Of a stretch of DNA of 64,000 nucleotides, positions 44,066-53,085 are shown in pieces (the first letter of the stretch is position 1; each line of letters opens with the position of its first letter). The notes beneath the pieces were generated by a model. That model had not been told where the DNA came from, did not search any database, and saw only the letters and a list, made by a program, of their open reading frames with translations. Both the position numbers and the translations under genes were made by a program. Source of the DNA: Obesumbacterium proteus (GTDB lineage Bacteria > Pseudomonadota > Gammaproteobacteria > Enterobacterales > Enterobacteriaceae); NCBI RefSeq assembly GCF_001586165.1, contig NZ_CP014608.1, positions 2,604,001-2,668,000 of the forward strand, read 5' to 3'.

Positions 44066-45736
44066 ATGAGCAAGACTTCAAATAGCACGGTGTATAGCGT
44101 ATCCGACTACCTCCTCGACCGACTTTCGCAGGCGGGTATTCAGCACGTGTTCGGCGTTCCCGGAGACTACAATCTGCGTTTTCTCGATTTTGTTACGGCT
44201 CACGCCGATCTTGAATGGGTGGGATGCGCCAACGAACTCAACGCGGCCTATGCCGCCGATGGATATGCACGATGTGCGCCCGCAGCTGCGTTGGTGACTA
44301 CGTTCGGGGTGGGGGAGTTGAGTGCGATTAACGGTACCGTAGGCAGCTATGCTGAATATTTACCGGTTATTCATATTGTGGGAGCACCGAATAGGCGCTC
44401 TCAGCAGAAAGGGGAGTTGCTGCACCACACGTTAGGTGATGGTGATTATGGCCATTTCTACCGTATGGCGGCGGAAGTAACCTGCTCACAGGCCGTACTG
44501 ACCCCAGAAAATGCGGCGGTTGAAATCGATCGTGTTCTCAGTGATGTGCTCTATCACCGTCGGCCCGGCTACCTCTTATTGCCAAGCGATGTGTGTGATG
44601 AGCCGATTCGTACCGAACTTTATCCCTTTGCCACACGACAAGATGAGATCACCGGGCTAAATGAATTTGTTCAGGCGGCGCGTGAGCTGCTTAAACCGGT
44701 TCGTAAGGTCGCATTATTGGCCGATTTTCTGGCCGACCGTTTTGGTCAAAAACAGGCCGTTCAGCAGTTGGCGGATTTACCCGGCGTTGCCAGCGCAACG
44801 CTGCTCATGGGGAAAGGCGTTCTCGACGAAAGTCAGCCAAACTTTGTTGGCACCTATGCCGGAGGCGCGAGCCAGCCCTGTGTGAAGGCCGCGATTGAAA
44901 ATGCGGATGCATTAATAAGCGTGGGTGTGAGGTTAACCGACAGCGTGACGGCGGGCTTCACCCATCAGCTCACCTTAAATAAAACCATCGATATTCAGCC
45001 ATTTTCAGCCAGCGTGGCAGGGCGCGTGTTTAGCCAATTGCCGATGAATGACGCATTGGCTGCATTAATTGATCTGGCACGCGAGCTTTGTGTGGAGTGG
45101 CAATCTCCCGATGCCCAGCGAGATAGTTTGCCGGAGGGACACGGTAATCATCTTGATCAACATACGTTTTGGCAGCAGGTTCAGCGATTTTTGCGCGCAG
45201 GCGATATTGTGATTGCCGATCAGGGCACCTCGAGCTTTGGCTCTGCGACTCTGCGTTTGCCTAAAGACGCGAGCTTTATCGTTCAGCCACTCTGGGGCTC
45301 GATTGGCTATACGCTGCCCGCGGTGCTGGGTGCCCAACTGGCGCAGCCACAGCGCCGCGTCGTGCTGCTGATCGGCGATGGTTCGGCGCAGCTGACGATT
45401 CAAGAACTGGGCACGCTGCTACGTCACGGGCTAAGACCGGTGATCATTTTAGTGAACAACGATGGCTATACCGTAGAGCGAGCAATTCACGGCCCCGAAG
45501 AGGTCTACAACGATATTGCCGCATGGAATTGGACGCAAATTCCCGCTGCACTTTCGGTGAATGGCAACGCGGTCACCTACCATGCGGACAGCGTGCAATC
45601 TTTGCAAAAGGCCTTCGACGCCAGCAAAACGCCAAAAGCGCTGACGCTGATTGAAGTTATGCTGCCGAAAATGGATGTGCCTGAATATCTGGCAACGCTG
45701 AGCAAAGCGATTGCTGAGCGTAACGCATCACATTAG
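44066..45736 (+). CDS. ipdC: Indolepyruvate/phenylpyruvate decarboxylase (IpdC-type, ThDP-dependent)
   Basis: A 556-residue thiamine-diphosphate decarboxylase closely resembling Enterobacter IpdC (about 552), which converts indole-3-pyruvate to indole-3-acetaldehyde in indoleacetic acid synthesis. The N-terminal catalytic Glu is in WVGCANELNAAYAADGYAR; HHTLGDGDYGHFY carries the paired active-site His; the ThDP/Mg motif spans GDGSAQLTIQELG to NNDGYT. GGGAG precedes the ATG at 44066, so the open extension back to 43865 is rejected. The substrate could equally be phenylpyruvate or a branched-chain 2-keto acid; the sequence alone does not decide. Confidence 0.85.
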   Translation: MSKTSNSTVYSVSDYLLDRLSQAGIQHVFGVPGDYNLRFLDFVTAHADLEWVGCANELNAAYAADGYARCAPAAALVTTFGVGELSAINGTVGSYAEYLPVIHIVGAPNRRSQQKGELLHHTLGDGDYGHFYRMAAEVTCSQAVLTPENAAVEIDRVLSDVLYHRRPGYLLLPSDVCDEPIRTELYPFATRQDEITGLNEFVQAARELLKPVRKVALLADFLADRFGQKQAVQQLADLPGVASATLLMGKGVLDESQPNFVGTYAGGASQPCVKAAIENADALISVGVRLTDSVTAGFTHQLTLNKTIDIQPFSASVAGRVFSQLPMNDALAALIDLARELCVEWQSPDAQRDSLPEGHGNHLDQHTFWQQVQRFLRAGDIVIADQGTSSFGSATLRLPKDASFIVQPLWGSIGYTLPAVLGAQLAQPQRRVVLLIGDGSAQLTIQELGTLLRHGLRPVIILVNNDGYTVERAIHGPEEVYNDIAAWNWTQIPAALSVNGNAVTYHADSVQSLQKAFDASKTPKALTLIEVMLPKMDVPEYLATLSKAIAERNASH

Positions 45737-45754
45737 TAAACCGCTGAATCAGTC

Positions 45755-46624
45755 TCAAGCGGGCATATCCAGCAAATAGTCTTTAATCCAGCTCCCTGCC
45801 GGCCCCGGCGGGGAGTTTTTTGACCACACCACGTCGACAGAAATAGATTTGGGCCAGCCGGGCACCGACAGCGGCACCAACTCTTTTTGATGGCAAAACT
45901 CTTCCACCAACGCGCACGGTAGCACGCTCCAACCAAATCCTTGAACCGCCATGCTAAGCAACAGCAAATAGTTAGGTGCAGACCAAATCAATCCATGCAT
46001 TTGGGTTTGATCGCGCTCGAGATAGGTACTTAAACGCAGTTCGCGCACGGCATTGAGTTCCTCTGGGCGAATGCGTTCACGTAGCGCGAGCGGATGTGAT
46101 GGGGCGGTATAAATTGCCATCTGGGTTTGCTTGCTTAACCGCGCAACGCCGATGTCTGGCGGATAGTGCTTGCGCGATTCAATCAGCCCAATGTGGGCGC
46201 GATTTTTTTGCAGCAGGTCGATAACGTCTTCGTCTTCACCAATCAGACATTCAAATTCGGTATCGGGGTAACGCCGATCGAATTGCTGTAGCAACGCTTC
46301 TAACGCGCTGGGGTGAAAGGTGTCGGAAAGCACAAACGTCAGGCGTGGCTCAACGTTATCCATTAAACGCACGGCTAACTGATCTAGACGCTCGCTGGCA
46401 GCCAAAATTTCCTTCACGTGAATCAAAACCCGCTGTCCCTGTTCGGTGAGAACCGGATGTCGAGCTGAGCGGTCGAACAGCGTCACGCCCAAATCATCTT
46501 CTAAATTGGCAATCGCGGTACTGATGGTGGACTGGCTTTTATGCAAACGGCGAGCGGCGGCGGAGAATGAACCGGCGGACACGGTTTCGACAAAGGCATT
46601 GAGTGCTTCGGGAGAGTAACGCAT
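45755..46624 (-). CDS. LysR-family transcriptional regulator
   Basis: A 289-residue LysR regulator: N-terminal winged helix (SFSAAARRLHKSQSTISTAI, residues about 18-37) and an effector-binding domain from about 90. It is divergent from the PACE efflux gene, with 107 bases between starts. That arrangement, together with the family, matches the AceR/AceI pair of Acinetobacter, where the LysR protein activates efflux of chlorhexidine-like compounds. It also converges with ipdC (18 bases), but the divergent partner is the more likely target. Confidence 0.88.
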   Translation of the reverse strand: MRYSPEALNAFVETVSAGSFSAAARRLHKSQSTISTAIANLEDDLGVTLFDRSARHPVLTEQGQRVLIHVKEILAASERLDQLAVRLMDNVEPRLTFVLSDTFHPSALEALLQQFDRRYPDTEFECLIGEDEDVIDLLQKNRAHIGLIESRKHYPPDIGVARLSKQTQMAIYTAPSHPLALRERIRPEELNAVRELRLSTYLERDQTQMHGLIWSAPNYLLLLSMAVQGFGWSVLPCALVEEFCHQKELVPLSVPGWPKSISVDVVWSKNSPPGPAGSWIKDYLLDMPA

Positions 46625-46731
46625 AAAGTATCTATTTTATCGATGGAACCTAATTTTAATATAGCGATAAACCTGAGGATAATCACCTTCTCTGACATGA
46701 CTCAGAGGATTAATTTGAGGTTTTATTCCGT

Positions 46732-47184
46732 ATGCAACGTAAATCTTTGATGGAACGCGTGTTCCACGCCGTCACTTTTGAGGCCATTGCGACTCTTATC
46801 TGTGCGCCCGTTGGCGCGTATTTGATGCAGCGCTCAGTATGGGAGATGGGCGGTCTGACGATTATTCTGGCTACCGCTGCGATGATCTGGAATATCATCT
46901 ATAACGCGATATTCGATCGCTTATGGCCGGTAAGCCGCGTGGTGCGTAATGTGAAAGTCCGCATTTTCCACGCGCTTGGCTTTGAATGCGGGTTTATCGT
47001 GATTGGCGTGAATATTGCCGCGTATGTGTTAAGCATCTCGATGTTACAGGCGTTTATGCTGGAACTGGGCATCATCCTGTTCTTCTTGCCATACACCATG
47101 GTCTACAACTGGGTGTATGACACGCTGCGTGAGCGCATTGTTGCACGCCGAGCGGCTCGCAATATGGCGTCAACGCTACGCTAA
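46732..47184 (+). CDS. PACE family efflux transporter
   Basis: A 150-residue inner-membrane protein with four membrane helices arranged as two similar halves: ERVFHAVTFEAIATLICAPVGAYLM in the first, VRIFHALGFECGFIVIGVNIAAYVL in the second (each with the R-x-F-H-A motif), followed by TIILATAAMIWNIIYNAIFD and IILFFLPYTMVYNWVYD. This is the bacterial transmembrane pair (PF05232) architecture of AceI-type proton-coupled efflux pumps. The substrate in this organism is unknown. Confidence 0.92.
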   Translation: MQRKSLMERVFHAVTFEAIATLICAPVGAYLMQRSVWEMGGLTIILATAAMIWNIIYNAIFDRLWPVSRVVRNVKVRIFHALGFECGFIVIGVNIAAYVLSISMLQAFMLELGIILFFLPYTMVYNWVYDTLRERIVARRAARNMASTLR

Positions 47185-47256
47185 TGCTGTACTCATTCTG
47201 CCTGCCTGCGTTATGTTAACCCCTATAAATAATAGTGGGTTAACAGGAGCAACAGC

Positions 47257-47961
47257 ATGAAAACGTTAGGCTTACTCGGCGGAATGAGTTGGGAATCCAC
47301 GGTTCCTTACTATCGAATTATCAACGAGACCGTAAAAAACCAGCTGGGTGGACTACATTCCGCTCGGCTGGTTTTGTATAGCGTCGATTTTGCCGAAGTT
47401 GAACACCTACAGATGCAGGGCGAATGGCAACAGGCCGGTGAGCTTTTGGCGGATGCGGCACAGCGTCTACACGCTGCTGGCGCAGAAGGTATTGTGGTGT
47501 GCACTAACACCATGCACAAAGTGGCCGAGCAGATCCAAGCACGTAGTGGTTTACCGCTGTTACATATTGCCGACGCTACCGCGGCACGCATTCAGGCCAA
47601 AGGCTTAACGCGCATTGGTCTATTAGGTACGTGTTTCACGATGGAGCAAGATTTCTATCGTGGCCGACTCACCGACACCTTTGGCATTGAGGTCATCGTT
47701 CCCAACGAATCCGACCGCGAAATTATCCACCGCATTATTTATCAGGAACTGTGCTTAGGCCAAATCCGTCCTGAATCACGCCAACAATACCGCGAGATTA
47801 TGCAGCGTTTGGCTGAGCAAGGTGCGCAGGGCATTATTCTGGGATGCACCGAAATTGCATTGCTGGTCGACCAAACCGATGCTGACGTTCCTCTGTTTGA
47901 TACTGCGCAAATTCATGCTGAATATGCTGCGCACTGGGCGTTAGGTAACGAAGGCGTTTAA
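47257..47961 (+). CDS. ygeA: Amino-acid racemase of the aspartate/glutamate family (YgeA)
   Basis: A 234-residue protein similar to E. coli YgeA (230), a broad-range amino-acid racemase. Two catalytic cysteines lie symmetrically at Cys82 (VVCTNTMHK) and Cys197 (ILGCTEIALL), and the start MKTLGLLGGMSWESTVPYY matches. A good ribosome-binding site (CAGGAGCAAC) lies before the ATG. It is transcribed toward glk but separated by 167 bases. Confidence 0.92.
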   Translation: MKTLGLLGGMSWESTVPYYRIINETVKNQLGGLHSARLVLYSVDFAEVEHLQMQGEWQQAGELLADAAQRLHAAGAEGIVVCTNTMHKVAEQIQARSGLPLLHIADATAARIQAKGLTRIGLLGTCFTMEQDFYRGRLTDTFGIEVIVPNESDREIIHRIIYQELCLGQIRPESRQQYREIMQRLAEQGAQGIILGCTEIALLVDQTDADVPLFDTAQIHAEYAAHWALGNEGV

Positions 47962-48025
47962 GCGTAGAACGGGTGCAAACAGCGCCTTGCTGAAACGATT
48001 TTTGTGATCGGTTTCACTATTGCGT

Positions 48026-48064
48026 GCCGTAGTGCGGAGTGCCCGTTGTGGGGGCTGATACGGC
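48026..48064 (+). other. Stable hairpin in the glk leader
   Basis: GCCGTA (48026-48031) pairs with TACGGC (48059-48064), with an inner GCCC/GGGC pairing. It is located about 65 bases before the glk start and has no T-run. It may be part of the glk leader or a terminator remnant for ygeA. Confidence 0.3.
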
Positions 48065-48128
48065 TGTGTTTAGATACGGCCAGTATTTTTTCGGTGGTTT
48101 CAGGCAGCATTTTTTGGGAGAAGGCAGT

Positions 48129-49094
48129 ATGACAACGCACGCACTGGTCGGGGATGTGGGTGGTACTAACGCGCGATTGGCTCTTTGCTCGCTGGAGAAC
48201 GGTGAAATCTCGCAGGCAAAAACCTATTCAGGGCTGGAGTTTGACAGTTTAGAAGCCACGATTCGTACTTATCTGCAAGAGCATAACGTTTCTGTCAAAG
48301 AAGCCTGTATTGCCATCGCCTGCCCCGTGACAGAAGACTGGGTGGCGATGACCAACCACACGTGGGCGTTCTCTATTGCTGAGATGAAAAAAAATCTGGC
48401 GCTGGAAAAGCTGGAAGTGATTAATGATTTCACTGCGGTTTCCATGGCGGTTCCTATGCTTAAGCCTGAGCATCTGATGCAGTTTGGCGGTAAAGCCCCG
48501 CTAAAGGATAAGCCGATTGCTATCTACGGCGCAGGGACGGGATTAGGCGTAGCGCATCTTATCCATGCGGCCGATCGCTGGATCAGCTTGCCGGGCGAAG
48601 GTGGGCACGTTGATTTTGCCGCCAACAGTGAAGAAGAGGATCTGATCCTTGAGGTGCTGCGTCCAGAACTTGGGCACGTTTCCGCCGAGCGTATTTTATC
48701 TGGCCCTGGGCTGGTTAACCTTTATCGCGCCATTGTGAAATCGGATAATCGTCTGCCGGAAAACCTCGCGCCTAAAGACGTTACCGAGCGAGCATTAGCT
48801 GATTCTTGCACCGATTGTCGTCGCGCGCTCTCGCTGTTTTGCGTGATTATGGGCCGCTTTGGCGGCAACTTGGCGCTAAATATGGCAACCTTCGGCGGCG
48901 TGTATATCGCCGGGGGAATTGTGCCGCGTTTTCTTGAATTCTTTAAGGCATCGGGTTTTCGTGCGGCGTTTGAAGATAAAGGGCGCTTTAAGGAGTATGT
49001 GCATGATATTCCGGTTTATCTTATCGTACATGACTTCCCCGGATTACTGGGTGCGGGTGCACATCTGCGCCAAGAGTTAGGCATGAAAATCTAG
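48129..49094 (+). CDS. glk: Glucokinase Glk
   Basis: Phosphorylates intracellular glucose with ATP. The 321-residue length equals E. coli Glk. Visible motifs: phosphate-binding ALVGDVGGTNARLALCS at the N terminus, the sugar-binding region with ACPVTEDWVAMTNHTW and EVINDFTAV (catalytic Asp), YGAGTGLGVAHLI and GGIVPRF. The ATG at 48129 matches E. coli; the open upstream 30 codons are rejected. AAGG lies just upstream. Confidence 0.96.
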   Translation: MTTHALVGDVGGTNARLALCSLENGEISQAKTYSGLEFDSLEATIRTYLQEHNVSVKEACIAIACPVTEDWVAMTNHTWAFSIAEMKKNLALEKLEVINDFTAVSMAVPMLKPEHLMQFGGKAPLKDKPIAIYGAGTGLGVAHLIHAADRWISLPGEGGHVDFAANSEEEDLILEVLRPELGHVSAERILSGPGLVNLYRAIVKSDNRLPENLAPKDVTERALADSCTDCRRALSLFCVIMGRFGGNLALNMATFGGVYIAGGIVPRFLEFFKASGFRAAFEDKGRFKEYVHDIPVYLIVHDFPGLLGAGAHLRQELGMKI

Positions 49095-49120
49095 TTAGAT
49101 TCTCGACGCCCGCTGAAAAT

Positions 49121-49156
49121 AAAAAGCCTGCGCAGGACACTGAGCAGGCTTTTTTG
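49121..49156. terminator. Terminator between glk and the hdeA-like gene
   Basis: AAAAAGCCTGC pairs with GCAGGCTTTTT across a 12-base loop, with A- and T-runs on both sides. It can serve both converging genes. Confidence 0.85.
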
Positions 49157-49175
49157 TGAGCATCAGCAAAATGCA

Positions 49176-49601
49176 TTAGAAATGTTTTTTGACGTATTGC
49201 TCCATTTTGCTTTTCAAATCAACAAGCTTGGTGGCAGGTGCCTTATTGCACTCTTCAATCACCATCGGCGTTACAAACTCGTCAACCTGTTGCTCATCAA
49301 CGTAGTCGCCACCTTTATAGTGGGTATCTAAGTTGCTTACCCAAAATACAACCGGTGTTTGTGCCTGTGTATCAAGCGCCAAAAAATCTTCACAGGACAT
49401 GTGAATGGGTGTGGTTTTAGATTCTTTGGATTTTGAACCCGCGGCGTTGGTTGATGCGGCCGGAGCGTCTAACGTTAAGACTGCGTTGTTCTGCGCATTA
49501 TTGCTTTGTGAATCACTGTTTTGAACCGATGCTGCGTAGGTGTAGGTGGTCGCCAGAAGTGTGGTTAAAAGCGCTATTGAAAAGGTTTTGTAATTCATCA
49601 T
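49176..49601 (-). CDS. HdeA-like periplasmic acid-stress chaperone
   Basis: A 141-residue secreted protein: signal peptide about 1-24 (IALLTTLLATTYTYA), a low-complexity Asn/Ser/Ala/Lys linker (about 25-65), then an HdeA/HdeB-type domain. In the domain, Cys70 (MSCEDFLALD) and Cys118 (IEECNKAP) match the single disulfide of HdeA, and FVTPMVIEECNK matches the HdeA TVTPAIVQACTQ region. E. coli HdeA is 110 residues without such a long linker. ATG 49601 with GAGAGA upstream is chosen over a longer frame. Family role: holding unfolded periplasmic proteins at low pH. Confidence 0.8.
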   Translation of the reverse strand: MMNYKTFSIALLTTLLATTYTYAASVQNSDSQSNNAQNNAVLTLDAPAASTNAAGSKSKESKTTPIHMSCEDFLALDTQAQTPVVFWVSNLDTHYKGGDYVDEQQVDEFVTPMVIEECNKAPATKLVDLKSKMEQYVKKHF

Positions 49602-49820
49602 CGCTATTCTCTCTTCGATCCAACAGAGCAAACCGCTCATAAATACATCATAAAAGTGCCATTTCCGTTGATATCTGTCATAACGAGCGGAAGTTGTTTT
49701 GTAACACAAATAGTATATAGCACTTTTTAAAATGTTGGATTTAGATATTAGCTCTATAAATATAGTTTTTTGGTCTGTTTGTTGTGCCTTGATTAGCACT
49801 TGTCACATGAGGTGAGTAGA

Positions 49821-49847
49821 CAACGGATCTCGTGATGAGATCCGTTG
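49821..49847 (-). terminator. Perfect 11-bp hairpin downstream of ypdB
   Basis: CAACGGATCTC (49821-49831) pairs with GAGATCCGTTG (49837-49847), loop GTGAT, 42 bases beyond the ypdB stop. No T-run follows on the minus strand, so termination is plausible but not proven by sequence. Confidence 0.5.
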
Positions 49848-49888
49848 TGAGGGAGGCGGGCGGAAAATATGAGTGATGCAATTTAACG

Positions 49889-50623
49889 CTATAGCCGCAT
49901 AAGTTGGCGGAATGCTTTTATTTTTCCGCGACTTACGGGAACTTCGAACTCAAGATCGGTGAGACGCAGTACGTAGGTGTTATTAAACCACGGTACGATC
50001 TCTCGGATTTTAGACAAATTGACGCAGTACGAACGATGGCAGCGGAAAAACTTCTCTTCAGGCAATCGGTTACAGAATTCAGTAATGTTCATAGGCATCA
50101 CAAACTCTTCGCGGCGGGTATAGACTCGGGTGACCTTTTCGTCCGCCGCGGCATAATAAATATCGTTGCATTCGGTGACGATGATGCGTTCGTCTTTTAT
50201 CAGGTTGATCGTTTTGGGAGCCGGTCGCGCTACGGTGTTGTTGTTGGTCAACTCCTGCTCGCGCTGGTGGCTGGCTTCCAGCTTTTGCAGCATGGTGATG
50301 ATGCGTGACTCGTGATAGGGCTTGAGAATGTAATCAAAAGCCTCAAGCTCGAAGGCTTCTACCGCATGTTCTTTGTAAGCGGTAATAAAAATAATCTGCG
50401 GCTTACGCGCAAATTTGCTGAGATTTTGCGCCAGCAGCACGCCGTCCAACGAAGGGATATTAATATCGAGAAAAATAGCGTCCACTTCGTTGTGCTGTAG
50501 GTATTTGAGCACGTCAAGACCATCCTCGAAGGTGCCCACAATCTGAATTTTGCTGTGGGTTCGAATCAGGTAGCTTAACTCTTCCTGTGCTAAAAACTCG
50601 TCTTCTACAATGATCGCTTTCAT
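49889..50623 (-). CDS. ypdB: Response regulator YpdB (LytTR family)
   Basis: A 244-residue response regulator, the length of E. coli YpdB (PyrR). The receiver domain is at 1-120 with the phosphoacceptor Asp53 (AIFLDINIP) and acidic pocket VEDE; the LytTR DNA-binding domain is at about 140-240 (ERIIVTECNDIYYAAADEK, FRCHRSYCVNLSKI). In E. coli the YpdA/YpdB pair responds to pyruvate and activates yhjX. The start overlaps the ypdA stop (ATGA), so the genes are translationally coupled. Confidence 0.95.
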   Translation of the reverse strand: MKAIIVEDEFLAQEELSYLIRTHSKIQIVGTFEDGLDVLKYLQHNEVDAIFLDINIPSLDGVLLAQNLSKFARKPQIIFITAYKEHAVEAFELEAFDYILKPYHESRIITMLQKLEASHQREQELTNNNTVARPAPKTINLIKDERIIVTECNDIYYAAADEKVTRVYTRREEFVMPMNITEFCNRLPEEKFFRCHRSYCVNLSKIREIVPWFNNTYVLRLTDLEFEVPVSRGKIKAFRQLMRL

Positions 50624-52329
50624 AGCGTATTAACCTCCTTGGGTTCTCGCACCGTGAGTTCGTTGTGCGTAGGAACGCTTGGGGTAATGTAAAAATAGAT
50701 CTCGGTGCCGGGCTCAAGTCGGCGAATATGCAGACCATCGCCATACAGCAGTTTGACGCGCTGATGTACATTGAGCAGGCCAATTTTATTATTTGGCATA
50801 TCGCCGTGCGTCACCCGGTCAATGGTTTCTTGGCTGATCCCGTTACCGGTGTCTTTGATCGAGATTCTTATCCGGTTATCTTTCTTTTTAACCGCAATCG
50901 CCACCACGCCTTTGCCGCGACACGGCTGGATCCCATGCACGATTGCGTTTTCAACTAACGGCTGAATCAGCAGGCTCGGAATGGTTAAATCAACGTCGTC
51001 GATGTCAAAAATAACGGTCAGCTTGCTACCGAATCGCGCTTTTTCAATCGCCACATAGTCTTGGATTTGGTGTAGCTCGCGCTTGATGTCGATGTGTTCA
51101 TCGTTGAGCTCCAGATTAAAGCGCAGGTAGCTGGCCAAATTAATGATCAGCTGGCGAGCGGTATCAGGATTGGTGCGAATAGAAGACGAAATCGCGTTGA
51201 GCGCATTGAAAAGAAAATGAGGGTTAATCTTGCTTTGCAGCGCGCGGAGTTCGGCCTTGTCTGCCATTTCGCGCAGTTGTTCAATGCGAGAAACTTCAAT
51301 TTGCGTTGAGATGATCTGCGATAGACCAACGGCCATGACCTTTAATGAATAGGTGATTTTGTGCGCGTGACAGTAATAGATTTTTAGCGTACCGGTGACT
51401 TCGCCTTTTTCGCGCAGCGGGATGATAATTTGCGAATGGATCTGCGGTGTGCGGTGGGCTTCGTCGTTGTTATTGATCGTGATGTCACCGCGCTGGATAG
51501 TTTGGCGTGTGACATCGCTAATCAGCTCTTCGCCGATATTATATTGATCTTCGCCCACGCCCACGTAGGCGAGAATATTTTCGGTGTTGGTGATGGCCAC
51601 CGCATCGGCATTGATATCTTCGCGGATGATCCGGCAAATGGTCATCAGAGATTCGCTGTTGATATTGCGGAAGTAGGGCAGCGTTTTGTTGGCAATATCG
51701 AGAGCCAGCTTCGCCTGACGTGCCGCGATAACCTCTTTTTCATCTTCAACGCTTTGTACCAATAGCACGATCAAACCGATGCAGCCTGCACCGAGGATCA
51801 TCGGTAAACCGATGTGTTCAACGATATCAACGCCCAGCGGTTTAGAATCGATAAAGACGATAATCAACACCATCGTCAGGCTTTCACACAACATGCCCGC
51901 TAAGATACCTGCGCTCCAGCGTTTTTCTTTCACCACCCGCTGATGGATCCACGCTGAAATTATCCCCGCAATGATGCTGCTGATTAAGCATGGGATCGCG
52001 GTAACGCCATCCATATCGATCAAATAGCGATGCACGCCCGCGATAACGCCGGTAGTGATCCCCACCCAAGGGCCAAAAAGTATCCCGCCGGAAATAACCG
52101 CAATAATGCGCACGTTGATTAATGCGCCTTCAACGCTGATGCCGTTATAGGTACTAAATAGGGCGAAGGTGGTAAAAATCGCGGTCACGGCGGCCAGCTC
52201 AACCCGAGTATGCTGCTCTTTTTGCAGCAGTTGGCGGAACAGGCGAATGCGTGTCAGAAAAAAGATGCAGATCAGCATCAGAGCGGCGCGTTCAAACACC
52301 GCCAGCAGCATATTGAAGTTTTCTTGCAA
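50620..52329 (-). CDS. ypdA: Sensor histidine kinase YpdA (LytS family)
   Basis: A 569-residue membrane sensor kinase (E. coli 565). The first 195 residues hold several transmembrane helices of the 5TMR-LYT type (GGILFGPWVGITTGVIAGVHRYL in part). A GAF-like domain is at about 215-345 and the His_kinase domain at about 355-450 with the phosphoacceptor His371 (KINPHFLFNALNAI). The HATPase domain at the end has IQPLVENAIVHG and NKIGLLNVHQRVKLLYG. Partner of YpdB; known in E. coli as a pyruvate sensor. Confidence 0.95.
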   Translation of the reverse strand: MQENFNMLLAVFERAALMLICIFFLTRIRLFRQLLQKEQHTRVELAAVTAIFTTFALFSTYNGISVEGALINVRIIAVISGGILFGPWVGITTGVIAGVHRYLIDMDGVTAIPCLISSIIAGIISAWIHQRVVKEKRWSAGILAGMLCESLTMVLIIVFIDSKPLGVDIVEHIGLPMILGAGCIGLIVLLVQSVEDEKEVIAARQAKLALDIANKTLPYFRNINSESLMTICRIIREDINADAVAITNTENILAYVGVGEDQYNIGEELISDVTRQTIQRGDITINNNDEAHRTPQIHSQIIIPLREKGEVTGTLKIYYCHAHKITYSLKVMAVGLSQIISTQIEVSRIEQLREMADKAELRALQSKINPHFLFNALNAISSSIRTNPDTARQLIINLASYLRFNLELNDEHIDIKRELHQIQDYVAIEKARFGSKLTVIFDIDDVDLTIPSLLIQPLVENAIVHGIQPCRGKGVVAIAVKKKDNRIRISIKDTGNGISQETIDRVTHGDMPNNKIGLLNVHQRVKLLYGDGLHIRRLEPGTEIYFYITPSVPTHNELTVREPKEVNTL

Positions 52330-52472
52330 AATATTATAAACCGAATAATTCAGTGTGTTGATGTATGGCGATTATAGCCATAAAGCATCCATGATGATAA
52401 TCAACCAGAGCGGTAGCGCAGATTGCCGTAATGCGTAAAGGGGAGGGGACTGGTTTATAGCCTAAAATCAAT

Positions 52473-52497
52473 CTATCGCAGATGTGCTCTGCGATAG
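52473..52497 (-). terminator. Hairpin downstream of msyB
   Basis: CTATCGCAGA (52473-52482) pairs perfectly with TCTGCGATAG (52488-52497), loop TGTGC. It lies 35 bases beyond the msyB stop; the minus-strand side continues with ATTGATTTTA, a weak T-rich tail. Confidence 0.6.
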
Positions 52498-52531
52498 CAT
52501 AGGAATCAGCGTTACTGAAAACGTACCGCGA

Positions 52532-52906
52532 CTAATTTTGCTCTTCCCACTCGTCGGAGGCGGCTTCACCTTCTTCAGTGTCTAACGGTGGCTCGTATTG
52601 GAAGTCATCTTCATCCCACTCGTAGAGCGTATTTTCGGTGATCCACTCTTCGCGAATTTCTACTTCATCGTAGTCATTATCAAAAATTGCCTGAGCCGCT
52701 TCACCGCTAAATAGCGGCACGCCATCACCACTTTCATCTTCGGTAGCGTGGAATTCCGCTAGCCACATGATTTCACCGTCTTGCATGACATATTTTTGCA
52801 GATTGAATTGGGCGACCTGTGAGGCGTCATCGCTGTTTTCGTGATCGGCTAAATAGGCTTCTCGTGCGGCCTCGATAGCTTCATCTAAGGTTAAATACAT
52901 GTCCAT
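52532..52906 (-). CDS. msyB: Acidic protein MsyB
   Basis: A 124-residue, very acidic protein equal in length to E. coli MsyB. Matches: YLTLDEAIEAAREAYLADH, QKYVMQDGEIMWLAEF, LFSGEAAQAIFDNDYDEVEIREEW (in part) and EWDEDDFQYEPPLDTEEGEAASDEWEE. E. coli msyB was found as a multicopy suppressor of secY/secA defects; its cellular role is not settled. In E. coli it also lies near mdoGH, and this proximity is kept here. Confidence 0.93.
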   Translation of the reverse strand: MDMYLTLDEAIEAAREAYLADHENSDDASQVAQFNLQKYVMQDGEIMWLAEFHATEDESGDGVPLFSGEAAQAIFDNDYDEVEIREEWITENTLYEWDEDDFQYEPPLDTEEGEAASDEWEEQN

Positions 52907-53085
52907 GATGTCCCTCGCGATTGGTTGTGGTTATGAAGTTTGAGTTCAAGTATCAATTGTTGATAATTTCTGCAAAGGTGCAAGAAAACGACAAGATTTT
53001 TTTGTGCGCTATCTTGGCAAGATATCTGCTCAATCATGACTTTGACTTCTCCTACTGCTATGGTTCAAGCCTCCTTTTGTAGAAA

